The notes under the pieces are model-generated. The model was not told the origin of the DNA. It was given only the letters and a program-made list of their open reading frames with translations, and did not search any database. From Promethearchaeota archaeon (GTDB lineage: Archaea; Asgardarchaeota; Lokiarchaeia; Sigyniarchaeales; SOKP01), in contig JABCSY010000010.1 of assembly GCA_018238625.1 (NCBI GenBank), positions 1 through 62,551 on the forward strand: DNA of 62,551 nt. Direction: 5' to 3'. Below are positions 17,907-26,166 of this stretch, piece after piece (within the stretch, counting starts at the first letter, position 1; each line of letters starts with the position of its first letter). Position numbers and translations under genes: made by a program.

Positions 17907-19481
17907 ATGACGATAAACGACAAACAAAATTTAAAAGAACAAATTTCAAACTTAGAGAGAAGGTTCCACGCGCTTAGAGTCTACGGAGACGAGAGAGATT
18001 TTGAGGTTTTCGAAGTAAGAGAAAGCAAAACCGAAAAGAATTGCGAAGTTCCCATTAGAGCCGATTTTCTTTACCCCGAATTGAAAAACGACCCTCAAAA
18101 CAAGAAGTTATTGAGCGTTGAGTGCGTAGAAAACGCTCTTACCGAGTTCATAAAGTATAAATATAGAAATTGGAATAAAGTAGTTACTTACGACAGGATC
18201 GAAGATAGAAGCACTGAAGTCTTTGACATAAGCAATTCGTGCGCTGTAAAGTTAAGTTCGTACGTTGAAATTATCAACGCGCGAAGAGCTGACCCCAAAA
18301 AAGCAAAGGCTATAGCCAAAAGGATAACAGACAACATAGAGTTGATTAAACAATACAAGTACGGAAAGATTACCAAACGCGAATATGAAGGCGAAATGGG
18401 TAGGAGAAATGCAAAAATAGAAGAAGCGTGGACGAAACCTCGGTCAATGGCGCTTCTTAAAAAAGACAACGAGGTTTTGCTTCAGCACATAGAAAAATAC
18501 ATCGGGAAAATAGGGAAATCGATACACGACCAAGCGTTTGAGTTAGCTCCTCTGAGCGTTCACGTTATTCCCGAAACCCGCGACCGTAAGGGTGGCGCGT
18601 TGGTGACGACTGGGTTGAGCGTTTTACCTATGCACCCTCCAGCCCCTATGAGGGCTTTTAACTACTCCGAATTGATAATTAGGTTTCCTAAAAGTTGGCC
18701 CTTACCTCTAAAAGAGCTAAAACAAGACGACTTTTTTTGGCCTATAGGGGAGTTGTTGCATTTAATGCGCTACATTCACGAAAATCAGCAATGGTTTTTT
18801 GACATGCACACGTTTGGAAATGGAGACCCCCCGCACCCGTACGCCCCTAACACTAATTTTTGCGGGTTCCTTTTTACTTTGCCCGTTCTTTCGCTTCCGT
18901 CCGAGTTCTGCGAGTTAAAAATCGACGATTCGAAAACCGTGATCTTTTTACAACTATTACCTCTTTATAAAGAAGAAATGGATTTTGCTATAACCGACAC
19001 CTCGGAAGCTTTGCTAAAAAAATTCGAGGAGCAAGGCTCTCCCGATTACGTAGACGTAAACAGAAAAAGCGTAGTTGGCTCAGCGGAAGTTATCCCTGGA
19101 GGCTCTAAGACCGCCGGGATGTGGTGCCCTAACTGTAAAAGTACGATTAGAAACTTTAAACCGGAAGGGGTTAGGTGCCCAATGTGTAAACGCGTTCTAG
19201 TAAAAGATCAAAACGGGGAGCTAATGGCGCTCGATATTCCCGAAGAAAAAGCGTCTGTGTCGAAGAATACGGAGAAAAAAGCGGAAAAACTGTTTTTTGA
19301 AGCGTTAGGTTATTTAGATAGAAATACGCCCGAAAAAGCTTTAGAGCTCCTTTCTGAAGCGTTTAAACTAAACCCTTACGATAGGCGTATCTGGGGCGTG
19401 AAGAGCTCGTTGTTATTTGAGTTAGGGAGGCGCAAGGAAGCCTACGAGTGCGGTAAAGAAGGTTTAAAATACTTACAATAA
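17907..19481 (+). CDS. Suppressor-of-Fused (SUFU) domain / zinc ribbon / TPR protein
   Basis: This 524-residue protein has four parts. Residues 1-190 are unrecognised and charged. Residues about 205-345 match the SUFU-domain pattern: GGALVTTGLSVLPMHPP, YSELIIRFPKSWPLP, WPIGELLHLMRYIHEN and FLQLLPLYKEEMDFAI, the last being the usual pi-x-x-E-x-x-hydrophobic ending. Residues 407-427 form a zinc ribbon (CPNC, then CPMC). Residues about 450-522 contain TPR-like helices (AEKLFFEALGYLDRNTPEKA). Bacterial SUFU proteins are commonly immunity proteins or toxin partners, and the animal protein holds Gli factors. Its role here is unknown. A TPR and zinc-ribbon fusion suggests a scaffold. Confidence 0.75.
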   Translation: MTINDKQNLKEQISNLERRFHALRVYGDERDFEVFEVRESKTEKNCEVPIRADFLYPELKNDPQNKKLLSVECVENALTEFIKYKYRNWNKVVTYDRIEDRSTEVFDISNSCAVKLSSYVEIINARRADPKKAKAIAKRITDNIELIKQYKYGKITKREYEGEMGRRNAKIEEAWTKPRSMALLKKDNEVLLQHIEKYIGKIGKSIHDQAFELAPLSVHVIPETRDRKGGALVTTGLSVLPMHPPAPMRAFNYSELIIRFPKSWPLPLKELKQDDFFWPIGELLHLMRYIHENQQWFFDMHTFGNGDPPHPYAPNTNFCGFLFTLPVLSLPSEFCELKIDDSKTVIFLQLLPLYKEEMDFAITDTSEALLKKFEEQGSPDYVDVNRKSVVGSAEVIPGGSKTAGMWCPNCKSTIRNFKPEGVRCPMCKRVLVKDQNGELMALDIPEEKASVSKNTEKKAEKLFFEALGYLDRNTPEKALELLSEAFKLNPYDRRIWGVKSSLLFELGRRKEAYECGKEGLKYLQ

Positions 19482-19502
19482 TCATTAATTATTTTTTTTT
19501 TC
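19477..19502 (+). terminator. Hairpin plus T-tract after the SUFU gene
   Basis: AATAAT (19477-19482) and ATTATT (19488-19493) can pair around a 5-base loop and run straight into a tract of ten T ending near 19502. This is a likely transcription end for the SUFU gene. Confidence 0.45.
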
Positions 19503-19601
19503 AGCTTAATTTTCTACGTTATTCTATTAGGTCGCCTTCTTAAAAGATAAAAAATAACTTAATTATAGAATAATTTTATTATTATTTTGGGAGTTAACGC
19601 C

Positions 19602-19925
19602 ATGGAAAATCGAAAGGCAGTCAATAAAGTCGTATCCTTTGCTAAAAAATGTTTTAAGCAGACGAGACCTAAATTCTTGGAAGTACGGAGAGTAAAAGAC
19701 GAAAGGATTACGGAGTTCGGATATCCTCCCGTTGTGCTAAGGTCGAAAGCAATAGTAAAATATCTAGTGTACGCAGATTACACCGATCAGCTGAGAGTCT
19801 ATTTTTTTTCTAACTCAGGTCAATCTTTAGGCGCCAAAAATTACGACAAACCTAACGATATAAAGATCGAAATAGCGAAAAAAAGCAATTTAATTGCTAA
19901 ATTCCCTCGAAATCGGCGTCCTTGA
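19602..19925 (+). CDS. Small basic hypothetical protein, 107 residues
   Basis: The ATG at 19602 is preferred over the in-frame TTG at 19587; both follow a GGGAG stretch. The product is strongly basic, with an amphipathic N-terminal helix (KAVNKVVSFAKKCFKQ) and a beta-rich middle (AIVKYLVYADYTDQLRVYFFS). It ends in KFPRNRRP. No family is recognised. The charge suggests nucleic-acid contact, but that is only inference. Confidence 0.55.
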   Translation: MENRKAVNKVVSFAKKCFKQTRPKFLEVRRVKDERITEFGYPPVVLRSKAIVKYLVYADYTDQLRVYFFSNSGQSLGAKNYDKPNDIKIEIAKKSNLIAKFPRNRRP

Positions 19926-20004
19926 ACTTTTTGAGAATTAGTTGAGATGTATACGATCGAATCGTTTTGTCGACTCTCGATTAATTTTGTCTACTTTTTA
20001 GTCC

Positions 20005-20018
20005 AAAGGTCGACCTTT
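20005..20018. repeat. 14-base perfect palindrome between convergent genes
   Basis: AAAGGTCGACCTTT reads the same on both strands. GTCGAC also occurs at 19969-19974 and 20029-20034, giving three copies within 66 bases of an AT-rich gap (19926-20077). It may be a binding site or a bidirectional terminator element. Confidence 0.45.
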
Positions 20019-20077
20019 TTAGCTCTTTGTCGACGATCTGTGGCAAAAGTAAACTTTGTAGAATTATAAAGAGATAT

Positions 20078-20764
20078 TTATTGAATGAGAGGAACTATTC
20101 TCAGCAATTTCTTTAGTCCAAATTCTATATACACCACTCCCAGTATAGATTCAACCAAGGTGCCTTTTATGTGTTCTGTTGTCACGATTTTGGGATCTTC
20201 CATCGGATTCGCTTTTAAGCGGTTCAAGCGGCAAGAATACAGCCCCCACTCTTCGCAAAAGATCGCCAAGTTTTTGTTGGATGCCACATTCTTGCGTTTA
20301 GTCGTAAGTTCTCCCGTCGTAGACAAAGAAGAATCCCATAATATTTGTACTATCGCTAAATCGAGCGCAGCATCGCCGATCAAGGCAAGCACTACTGCTG
20401 CATCTCCCGAACTCGCCAGTTCTATTAGCTCATCCTCGCTTAATGGGCGGTTTGCGTCGTCCTTAAAGTGAGTGTTGAGGTGCTCGAAGATGTTTCGGAT
20501 GCTGGGGCGCGCCAAAGCAAACATCACAAGTTCTGGGGTTGGAAACGTTAACCGAAACAATTTTTCCAACTTGGGAATGACGATCTTTTTGATTTTTTCC
20601 ATTTGTCCTAAAATATGGTTGAGTTCCACTAAAAATCCTGAAAGCTTCGCAAGTTTTTTTCTGTGGTTAATGGGAACGTCGTTTTTTTCTCTTTCGATGT
20701 AATCCTTTAAAATCCTCGCTTTCTTGACCAATCCTATGGCGTTCCACTTGAGTTTATCTTGCAT
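20078..20764 (-). CDS. RNase III-fold protein
   Basis: The 228 residues carry an RNase III catalytic-domain pattern in the C-terminal half. LALIGDAALDLAI (residues 127-139) corresponds to the FLGDAVLDL signature. TGELTTKRKNVASNKNLAIFCEEWGL corresponds to GxLTxxRxxLVsxxxLaxxaxxlGL. GTLVESILGVVYIEFGL (201-217) corresponds to the DxxEAxxGAxYLDxGL helix. Asp131 and Glu205 are kept. The first signature acid and the Asp three before Glu205 are not evident, so catalysis is uncertain. There is no dsRNA-binding domain; residues 1-75 are helical and basic. Its role, such as RNA processing or a defence-type nuclease, is open. Confidence 0.68.
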   Translation of the reverse strand: MQDKLKWNAIGLVKKARILKDYIEREKNDVPINHRKKLAKLSGFLVELNHILGQMEKIKKIVIPKLEKLFRLTFPTPELVMFALARPSIRNIFEHLNTHFKDDANRPLSEDELIELASSGDAAVVLALIGDAALDLAIVQILWDSSLSTTGELTTKRKNVASNKNLAIFCEEWGLYSCRLNRLKANPMEDPKIVTTEHIKGTLVESILGVVYIEFGLKKLLRIVPLIQ

Positions 20765-21270
20765 GATTTCTTTTTGAATTGCGTTTACTTAGATATAATA
20801 ATTCTCTGTAATAAATAAAATTAATAAAAAAAATATCTATCGTGTATTGTGTTGGAATTTGAAAAGGCGAGTAAAATAGAAAAAATCGAATTTATTGGGG
20901 TATGAGGGTAAACAAATCATACACGATATTTTGTTTTTATTAAAATAAACTTAAGTTCGTGATTTTCGTAATACTTCATATTCAACGAAAAAGGTTAGAT
21001 TTCAAACTTAATTACAACAAAATTTAGTAGTTTAAATGATTTTGGGTAGATATAAAATTAAGTGATTGTGTTTAACTCTTTCGCTGACCCTCATTCTTTT
21101 TTAAGCGCGAAAAAATCGTCCCAAATCTCTTGGTACTTTCCAGACCATGTATCAAGCTTCTTAAATTTTTCTTTTATATATCAAGGGATAATAAATTCTC
21201 TAAAAATTAACTGTTTTAATTTAATAGGAAAAAAAGAATTAAAGGTGACAATATTATTTTAAGTTCTGAA
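20765..21270. promoter_or_regulatory. Long intergenic region with a distant inverted repeat
   Basis: This region of about 500 bases lies between divergent genes. TATCGTGTAT at 20838-20847 is matched by its exact inverse ATACACGATA at 20919-20928. The spacing of 71 bases fits paired operator sites or a looped element. A 66-codon frame near 21062-21262 lacks coding character. No RNA gene was recognised. Confidence 0.4.
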
Positions 21271-21666
21271 TTGTCTAAAGATTTTAGCGTAAGGCTCCAA
21301 GTAAAAATATGCATTAAAAATAGAATGAACGAAAATTTTAAAACAGTACTAGGAGATATAAAAAAAGAGCGTAACTTGGATAAAACTGTTTACGATTACT
21401 TAAGAGAATTTGAAAGAAAAGGCGTTATTGAAGTTAAGCGCGATAATAATAAATATCTATACATAAGGTTAACGAAAAAAGCCCTTCAACAGCTAAACGA
21501 CCAGATGCTAACGCCCTTTAGCAACGATATACGAAGATTGGTCTTGAAGCTGGACGAGGGTAGCGCCCCTAAAGTAGAAGTTGACGATAATTTAATTAAT
21601 TTCGCTTTGTCTTCTAAACCAGAGTTATCTTCCTTAATTAATCTTTCACGAATAATATTTTTATAG
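21271..21666 (+). CDS. Winged-helix DNA-binding protein
   Basis: The product is up to 131 residues from a TTG at 21271. The region at residues 30-75 forms a winged helix pattern: NLDKTVYDYLREFERKGVIEVKRDNNKYLYIRLTKKA, a recognition helix followed by a basic wing. The remainder is short and acidic. An internal ATG (NRMNEN) could also be the start. It is probably a small transcription regulator of the ArsR/MarR-like size class. It precedes the histidine kinase gene by 190 bases and is the nearest gene to the inverted repeat upstream, so autoregulation is possible. Confidence 0.6.
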   Translation: MSKDFSVRLQVKICIKNRMNENFKTVLGDIKKERNLDKTVYDYLREFERKGVIEVKRDNNKYLYIRLTKKALQQLNDQMLTPFSNDIRRLVLKLDEGSAPKVEVDDNLINFALSSKPELSSLINLSRIIFL

Positions 21667-21857
21667 TGTGTGTGCGTGTTTTAATTACTTTTTTTGTGTT
21701 AAAAATTATAATTATTAATGTTTAAATATAAGTTTTTTCACCTTATATTTAGTATTAAAACGACAAACTTGTCCTTTTGAAAAAGCTTAAAGAACAGTAT
21801 TAACTTAAAAAAGACTTTTTATAAAAAAAAGAATAAATAGTGTAAAAATAAAGTAAA

Positions 21858-23756
21858 GTGAGGAATATAGTAAATAAAACGAAAGCTTCAAAAAAAAGAT
21901 TTAAAGCATTATTTAAAGGAATCCCTATTCCTACATATTCGTGGCAAAAGATTGATGACGATTTAATTTTAATCGATTATAACGATGCTGCTGATAAATT
22001 AACTAAAGGAATGATGAAGAATTACATAGGCACAAAAGCTTCAGAAATGTATAAGAATCAACCAGAAATCTTAGAAGACTTACATCGCTGTGCTAACGAT
22101 CGTGTAAGTATTTTCAGAGAAATAAAGTATGGTTACATGTCTACGGGAGTAGAAAGATTTTTATCTGTAATGTATGGTTTCATCCCCCCAGATTTAGTTA
22201 TTGTTCATACAGAAGACATTACGGTAAAAAAAGAAGTCTTAGAAAGATTGAAAAAATCTGAAAAAGAATTAAAAGCATTGACTTTAAAGCTAAAGCAAAG
22301 AATTGGTATGTCTGAGGAAAAATATAGAACCATTTTCGAAAATACTGGAACTGCAACAGTCATAATAGAGGAGGACACTACGATTTCGCTTGTAAATGGG
22401 CAGTTTGAAGAGCTTTCTGGTTATTCAAGAGAAGAGATCGAATGGAAAAAAAGTTGGACAGAGTTTGTTATCGAGGAAGATTTGGAAAGTATGAAAAAAC
22501 TCCATTACTCCCGGAGAAAAGATCCAGAATCTACTCTAAGAAAGTATGAATTTCGTTTTGTCAATAAAGAAGGTAATGTTCGAGACATCCTCCTAGTTAT
22601 CGATATGATCCCTGGGACTAAAAAAAGCGTAGCATCTCTTTTGGATATCACCAAGCGCAAAAAAGCAGAGGAAAAATATCGGTATTTATTTGATAACGCA
22701 CAAGTAGGGTTATATTGGTCAAGATTAAGCGATGGTAAAATTTTAGAATGTAATGATACTTTTGCTAAAATAGTTGGATACGATACGCGAGAGCAGAGTT
22801 TAGCAAGTTATGTTGCTGCTGAGCATTATATTGATGCAAATGCGCGGAGTGAACTGTTAAAAGAAATCCCTGATAATAAAGAAGTTAAGAATTATGAAAT
22901 ACATGTCACCAAAAAAGACGGTACGCCCATTTGGTTGAGTATCTCTGCTCGAAAGTTTGAAAAAGAAAATCGTATTGAAGGCGCCGCCATTGACATCACC
23001 GAGCGCAAGAATAACGAACAAAAGTTAAAAGAATCAGAAGAAAAATATCGAGAAGCGTACAATCGAGCAGAGTTCTATAAAGACGTATTTGCTCACGATA
23101 TCAACAATATATTACAAAGTATTTTGTCTGGAACGCAAATTAGCGAGTTAATTCTCGACAATCCTGAAAAACTCGAAAATTTAAAAATAAACGCTAGAAT
23201 TATTAAAGAGCAAGTAATTAGGGGGGCAAAACTAGTTTCTAACGTGCGAAAGCTTTCACAACTCGAAGAGGCAGGAAAAAATTTAGAAAAAATTGAAATT
23301 CTTAACGTTTTAAAAAGAGTAATTTCAATCGTGAAGAAATCTTATGAAGATAAAAATATGGCTTTTCAAATTGATTCTGTAGATGAAAATCTTTTTGTTA
23401 AAACCAACGATTTTTTAGAGGACGTGTTTGAAAACCTTTTAATTAACGCAATAAGACATAACAGGAATCTAATAATAGAAATTACCGTTAGAATTTCAAG
23501 AGAGCAACAAAACGGCATAAATTACCTTAAAATGGAATTCCTGGATAATGGTATCGGAGTGGACGATTTTATGAAAGAAAGAATCTTTAAAAGAGCGTAT
23601 AGCAAAGAAGAAATCTTTCTTGGAATGGGTTTAGGGTTGTCGCTCGTGCGAGGAATTATCGAAACTTATAACGGAAAGATATGGGTAGAAGATAGGGTTA
23701 AGGGAGACCGTTCGAAAGGAAGCAATTTCGTATTATTAATTCCAGAGGTTGATTAA
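21858..23756 (+). CDS. PAS-domain sensor histidine kinase, soluble
   Basis: The 632 residues begin at a GTG. Three PAS domains can be followed: about 15-125 (MYGFIPPDLVIVHTEDIT end), 150-270 (EEKYRTIFENTGTATVII, ending LLDITKRK) and 275-390 (EEKYRYLFDNAQVGLYW, ending AIDITERK). Next come the dimerisation helix with His413 (FAHDINNILQSILSG) and an HATPase_c domain (NLLINAIRHNRN, then FLDNGIGVDD and GMGLGLSLVRGI). There is no membrane helix, so the signal is cytoplasmic, perhaps redox or a ligand. It overlaps the response regulator gene by eight bases. The H-box type (HDINNIL) is shared with the kinase at 50.9 kb. Confidence 0.92.
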   Translation: MRNIVNKTKASKKRFKALFKGIPIPTYSWQKIDDDLILIDYNDAADKLTKGMMKNYIGTKASEMYKNQPEILEDLHRCANDRVSIFREIKYGYMSTGVERFLSVMYGFIPPDLVIVHTEDITVKKEVLERLKKSEKELKALTLKLKQRIGMSEEKYRTIFENTGTATVIIEEDTTISLVNGQFEELSGYSREEIEWKKSWTEFVIEEDLESMKKLHYSRRKDPESTLRKYEFRFVNKEGNVRDILLVIDMIPGTKKSVASLLDITKRKKAEEKYRYLFDNAQVGLYWSRLSDGKILECNDTFAKIVGYDTREQSLASYVAAEHYIDANARSELLKEIPDNKEVKNYEIHVTKKDGTPIWLSISARKFEKENRIEGAAIDITERKNNEQKLKESEEKYREAYNRAEFYKDVFAHDINNILQSILSGTQISELILDNPEKLENLKINARIIKEQVIRGAKLVSNVRKLSQLEEAGKNLEKIEILNVLKRVISIVKKSYEDKNMAFQIDSVDENLFVKTNDFLEDVFENLLINAIRHNRNLIIEITVRISREQQNGINYLKMEFLDNGIGVDDFMKERIFKRAYSKEEIFLGMGLGLSLVRGIIETYNGKIWVEDRVKGDRSKGSNFVLLIPEVD

Positions 23757-24141
23757 AATAGAAAAAGTATTTATCGTTGACGACGAACCTTCAATTCAAT
23801 TCTTCTACGAGCAAGTTCTAACTATAGGCAATTTTGAGGTAGCAGGTATTGCCAGCAATGGAATAGAAGCAGTTTCCGTGTTCAAATCGTTTTCAAACAA
23901 GCCTAAAGTTATTTTAATAGACCAGCGAATGCCCGAAATGAGCGGGATTGAAGCGTCAAAGTTAATATTACAAATTGATAATAGGGTAAGAATTATATTT
24001 GTAAGCGCCGATGCTAGCGTTAAAGAAGAGGCCATTTCCATTGGTGTGTTTTTATTTATAGATAAAATTTTTTCAATAGACGAATTGATAGATGCTATTA
24101 ATAGAGCCATCGAAAGTTATGCTTCCTTAAAGGAAAATTGA
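23749..24141 (+). CDS. Response regulator, receiver domain only
   Basis: The 130 residues form a stand-alone REC domain: Asp11/Asp12 acidic pocket (IVDDEPS), phospho-acceptor Asp58 (VILIDQRMPEMSG), Ser/Ala switch region (FVSADAS) and Lys106 (FIDKIF). No output domain is attached, so it signals by protein contact. The start is TTG at 23749, inside the last codons of the kinase gene, which implies translational coupling and a dedicated kinase/regulator pair. A paralogous pair lies at 50.9-53.7 kb. Confidence 0.9.
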   Translation: MIKIEKVFIVDDEPSIQFFYEQVLTIGNFEVAGIASNGIEAVSVFKSFSNKPKVILIDQRMPEMSGIEASKLILQIDNRVRIIFVSADASVKEEAISIGVFLFIDKIFSIDELIDAINRAIESYASLKEN

Positions 24142-24527
24142 TTTTTTTAGTATACGATAATTATTGAACATTCGAAAAAGACATAGATATTTAATTCAAG
24201 GATTCTTCGCTTATGAAAGAGTTTAACACGGTCTCTCGAAGTGTTTCAACTACGTGTGAAATTAAAAATATTGATTAAATGCAATTATAGAGATAGATTT
24301 TATTTTTTGATTCAGAAGAAGAATATTCCTTAATTGCTCTCAATGCTATTATTAATAATAAAAGGTATGAAGAATATGATGTTCAAATTAAATCTAAAGC
24401 TCAAATTAAATTATTATCTTCCATCACTGATTTTGAAAAAATCTCTCTTTATCAATACTCTGAATATAAAAGAAATATTATCAATGTCTCTAAAGACAAG
24501 AATGTAATCGTCTTTATTGCTCAATAT
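24142..24527 (+). other. Region upstream of the repeat protein: open frame without a usual start
   Basis: The frame of the downstream ATG at 24528 stays open back to a TAG ending at 24295. It encodes a protein-like sequence (DSEEEYSLIALNAIINNKRY and on to VIVFIAQY) with no ATG, GTG or TTG. Either the gene has lost its 5' end, a frameshift lies near 24280-24295 (ATGCAATTATAG precedes), or translation starts at ATT. The 24142-24290 part holds nothing else that I can support. Confidence 0.5.
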
Positions 24528-25532
24528 ATGGGTCCTGAGATTGATCATACTAATTACTTCGATTTTGCCATTTATTTAGATAGTTTTGATCTTCCATATT
24601 TTAGTGATAATAAAGGAAATGTCTTTGAATGTCATGAAATAATAGAAATTATGCGTAGATTCAAACCAAAAGCACCTAAAAAAGTAAAAAAACTAGAACC
24701 CCCTAAAAAACTAAATGCATTCAAATCAGAAGTTGAAACTTATGAGAGAATAACTAAGAAAAATGCCATATGGCGTGGGAGTGAAACAAAAACATTTCAA
24801 AAATGGAAAATGAGGGTTAATAAGGAATTTCGGGAGAAGACAGGTGGTTTTCCATACTTTAAGGGAAAAATTACTCAGAAATATGATTTATACTTAAACA
24901 ATCTCATAAAGAAGCCTGTTTCTAAAAAAACTCCACCTAAAAAATCTACCGTCAAAAAATCTACGGTTAGAAGTCCTATTGCTAAAGACACTGTAGATAA
25001 AAAGAAACCAACTATTAAGACCTTAACACCATTAAATTTAGAAGCTATTATTTATAAAAAATTGACAGGGAAGAATCCTATATATGGTGGAAAAATAACT
25101 AAGGCTTTTAAAGATTGGAAATTAAAAAATCATAAAGAATTTCAACAAAAAATAGGTGGGAAGCCTTATTATAAAGGAAATCTTACAAAAAAGTATGATT
25201 TTTACTTAAATAATCTCATTAAGAAGCCTGTTTCTAAAAAAGCTCCACCTAAAAAGCCTAAAGTCAAAAAGTCTACGGTTAGACGTCCTATTGCTAAAGA
25301 CTTTGTAGATAAAAAGAAACCAACTGTTAAGAACTTAACACCATTAAATTCAGAAGCTAAAATTTATAAAAAATTGACAGGGAAGAATCCTTTATATGGT
25401 GGACGAATAACTAAGGCCTATGAAAATTGGAAATTAAAAAATCATAAAGAATTTCAACAAAAAGTAGGTGGGAAGCTTTATTATAAAGGAATTCCTACGA
25501 AAAAGTATGAAATGTATTTAAATTCTCTTTAA
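24528..25532 (+). CDS. Lysine-rich protein of 104-residue repeats
   Basis: The 334 residues include three copies of a domain of about 50 residues with the pattern LTGKNPIYGGKITKAF, W, then KEFQQK, GGKPYYKG and KKYDFYLNNL. Basic linkers rich in Lys, Pro and Thr (IKKPVSKK, PPKK, STVRRPIAKD) separate them. Units two and three are nearly identical at DNA level with a 312-base period; unit one (from ITKKNAIWRGS) is older. The charge and repeat layout suggest a DNA- or RNA-packing or array-forming protein, but no family is recognised. The N-terminal 50 residues are a different, acidic-aromatic segment that continues upstream of the ATG. Confidence 0.65.
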   Translation: MGPEIDHTNYFDFAIYLDSFDLPYFSDNKGNVFECHEIIEIMRRFKPKAPKKVKKLEPPKKLNAFKSEVETYERITKKNAIWRGSETKTFQKWKMRVNKEFREKTGGFPYFKGKITQKYDLYLNNLIKKPVSKKTPPKKSTVKKSTVRSPIAKDTVDKKKPTIKTLTPLNLEAIIYKKLTGKNPIYGGKITKAFKDWKLKNHKEFQQKIGGKPYYKGNLTKKYDFYLNNLIKKPVSKKAPPKKPKVKKSTVRRPIAKDFVDKKKPTVKNLTPLNSEAKIYKKLTGKNPLYGGRITKAYENWKLKNHKEFQQKVGGKLYYKGIPTKKYEMYLNSL

Positions 25533-25560
25533 AATGAAAATCTTTTTGAAATTTGACTTA

Positions 25561-26166
25561 TTAATCATCGAGAGTTTCAATTTTATTAATAATTTCGAAT
25601 TTGTTTACGCTGTAATATATCGGTTTACTCAATCTATCAACGGTAGCAACGATCAAGTCCTTTCGAGAGCTCATTGCTACGCGAGACATTTTGTCCAATT
25701 CTTTCAAATCTATTGGATCCCCTTCAAATACGGGGTAAATCAAGAACTTGGCGGAATCTTTTTCGAAATCGGCCCCTCGTTTATACACTCGAAAGTCAAT
25801 GCCTTCTCCATATCCCGTTCGAACAATATATCCCCTTTTTCGCAAATCCATATATATGATATATTTTTGCCACAGACGATCGTCAAATTTCGAAAAGTAC
25901 TCCAATAAACTTTCGAACTCGTATAGAGCATTTTTCTTATCGTTTTCAACATACAATAAAATCCGATTTCTTTCGCGTAAGAGTAATACTTCAATAGGTT
26001 CTAAGACTAAACTATCTTCAGCGTCATCTTTTTTTACGAGCGTACCAATATAAGAGTTCTTATAAAATTCTTCAATGCACTCCTTGTCTGAGATTACAAC
26101 CTTATCGTCCTCAATAATTCCTTCAAATTGGATTTTTTCAGGTTTTTCATTAGTTTTTTCGTTCAT
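25561..26166 (-). CDS. tRNA-splicing-endonuclease-like protein (EndA family)
   Basis: The 201 residues match the archaeal EndA layout. The N-terminal domain (about 12-80) ends in LEPIEVLLLRERNRILLYV. The catalytic domain (about 95-190) starts with WQKYIIYMDLRKRGYIVRTG. The conserved Tyr lies in the GYGEGIDFRVYKRG stretch and the conserved Lys in SSRKDLIVATVD. The catalytic His, normally in an H-x-x-(F/Y)-L-(V/I) context, appears replaced: the sequence reads DFEKDSAKFLIYP. It could therefore be a non-catalytic structural subunit, as in heteromeric archaeal endonucleases, or the His lies elsewhere. It is convergent with the repeat-protein gene, with a 28-base gap. Confidence 0.75.
   Translation of the reverse strand: MNEKTNEKPEKIQFEGIIEDDKVVISDKECIEEFYKNSYIGTLVKKDDAEDSLVLEPIEVLLLRERNRILLYVENDKKNALYEFESLLEYFSKFDDRLWQKYIIYMDLRKRGYIVRTGYGEGIDFRVYKRGADFEKDSAKFLIYPVFEGDPIDLKELDKMSRVAMSSRKDLIVATVDRLSKPIYYSVNKFEIINKIETLDD

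Noticed and set aside
21062..21262. 66-codon frame before the winged-helix gene
   Set aside because: The translation is Ser/Phe/Asn-rich with no domain pattern and lies in a region that looks regulatory.
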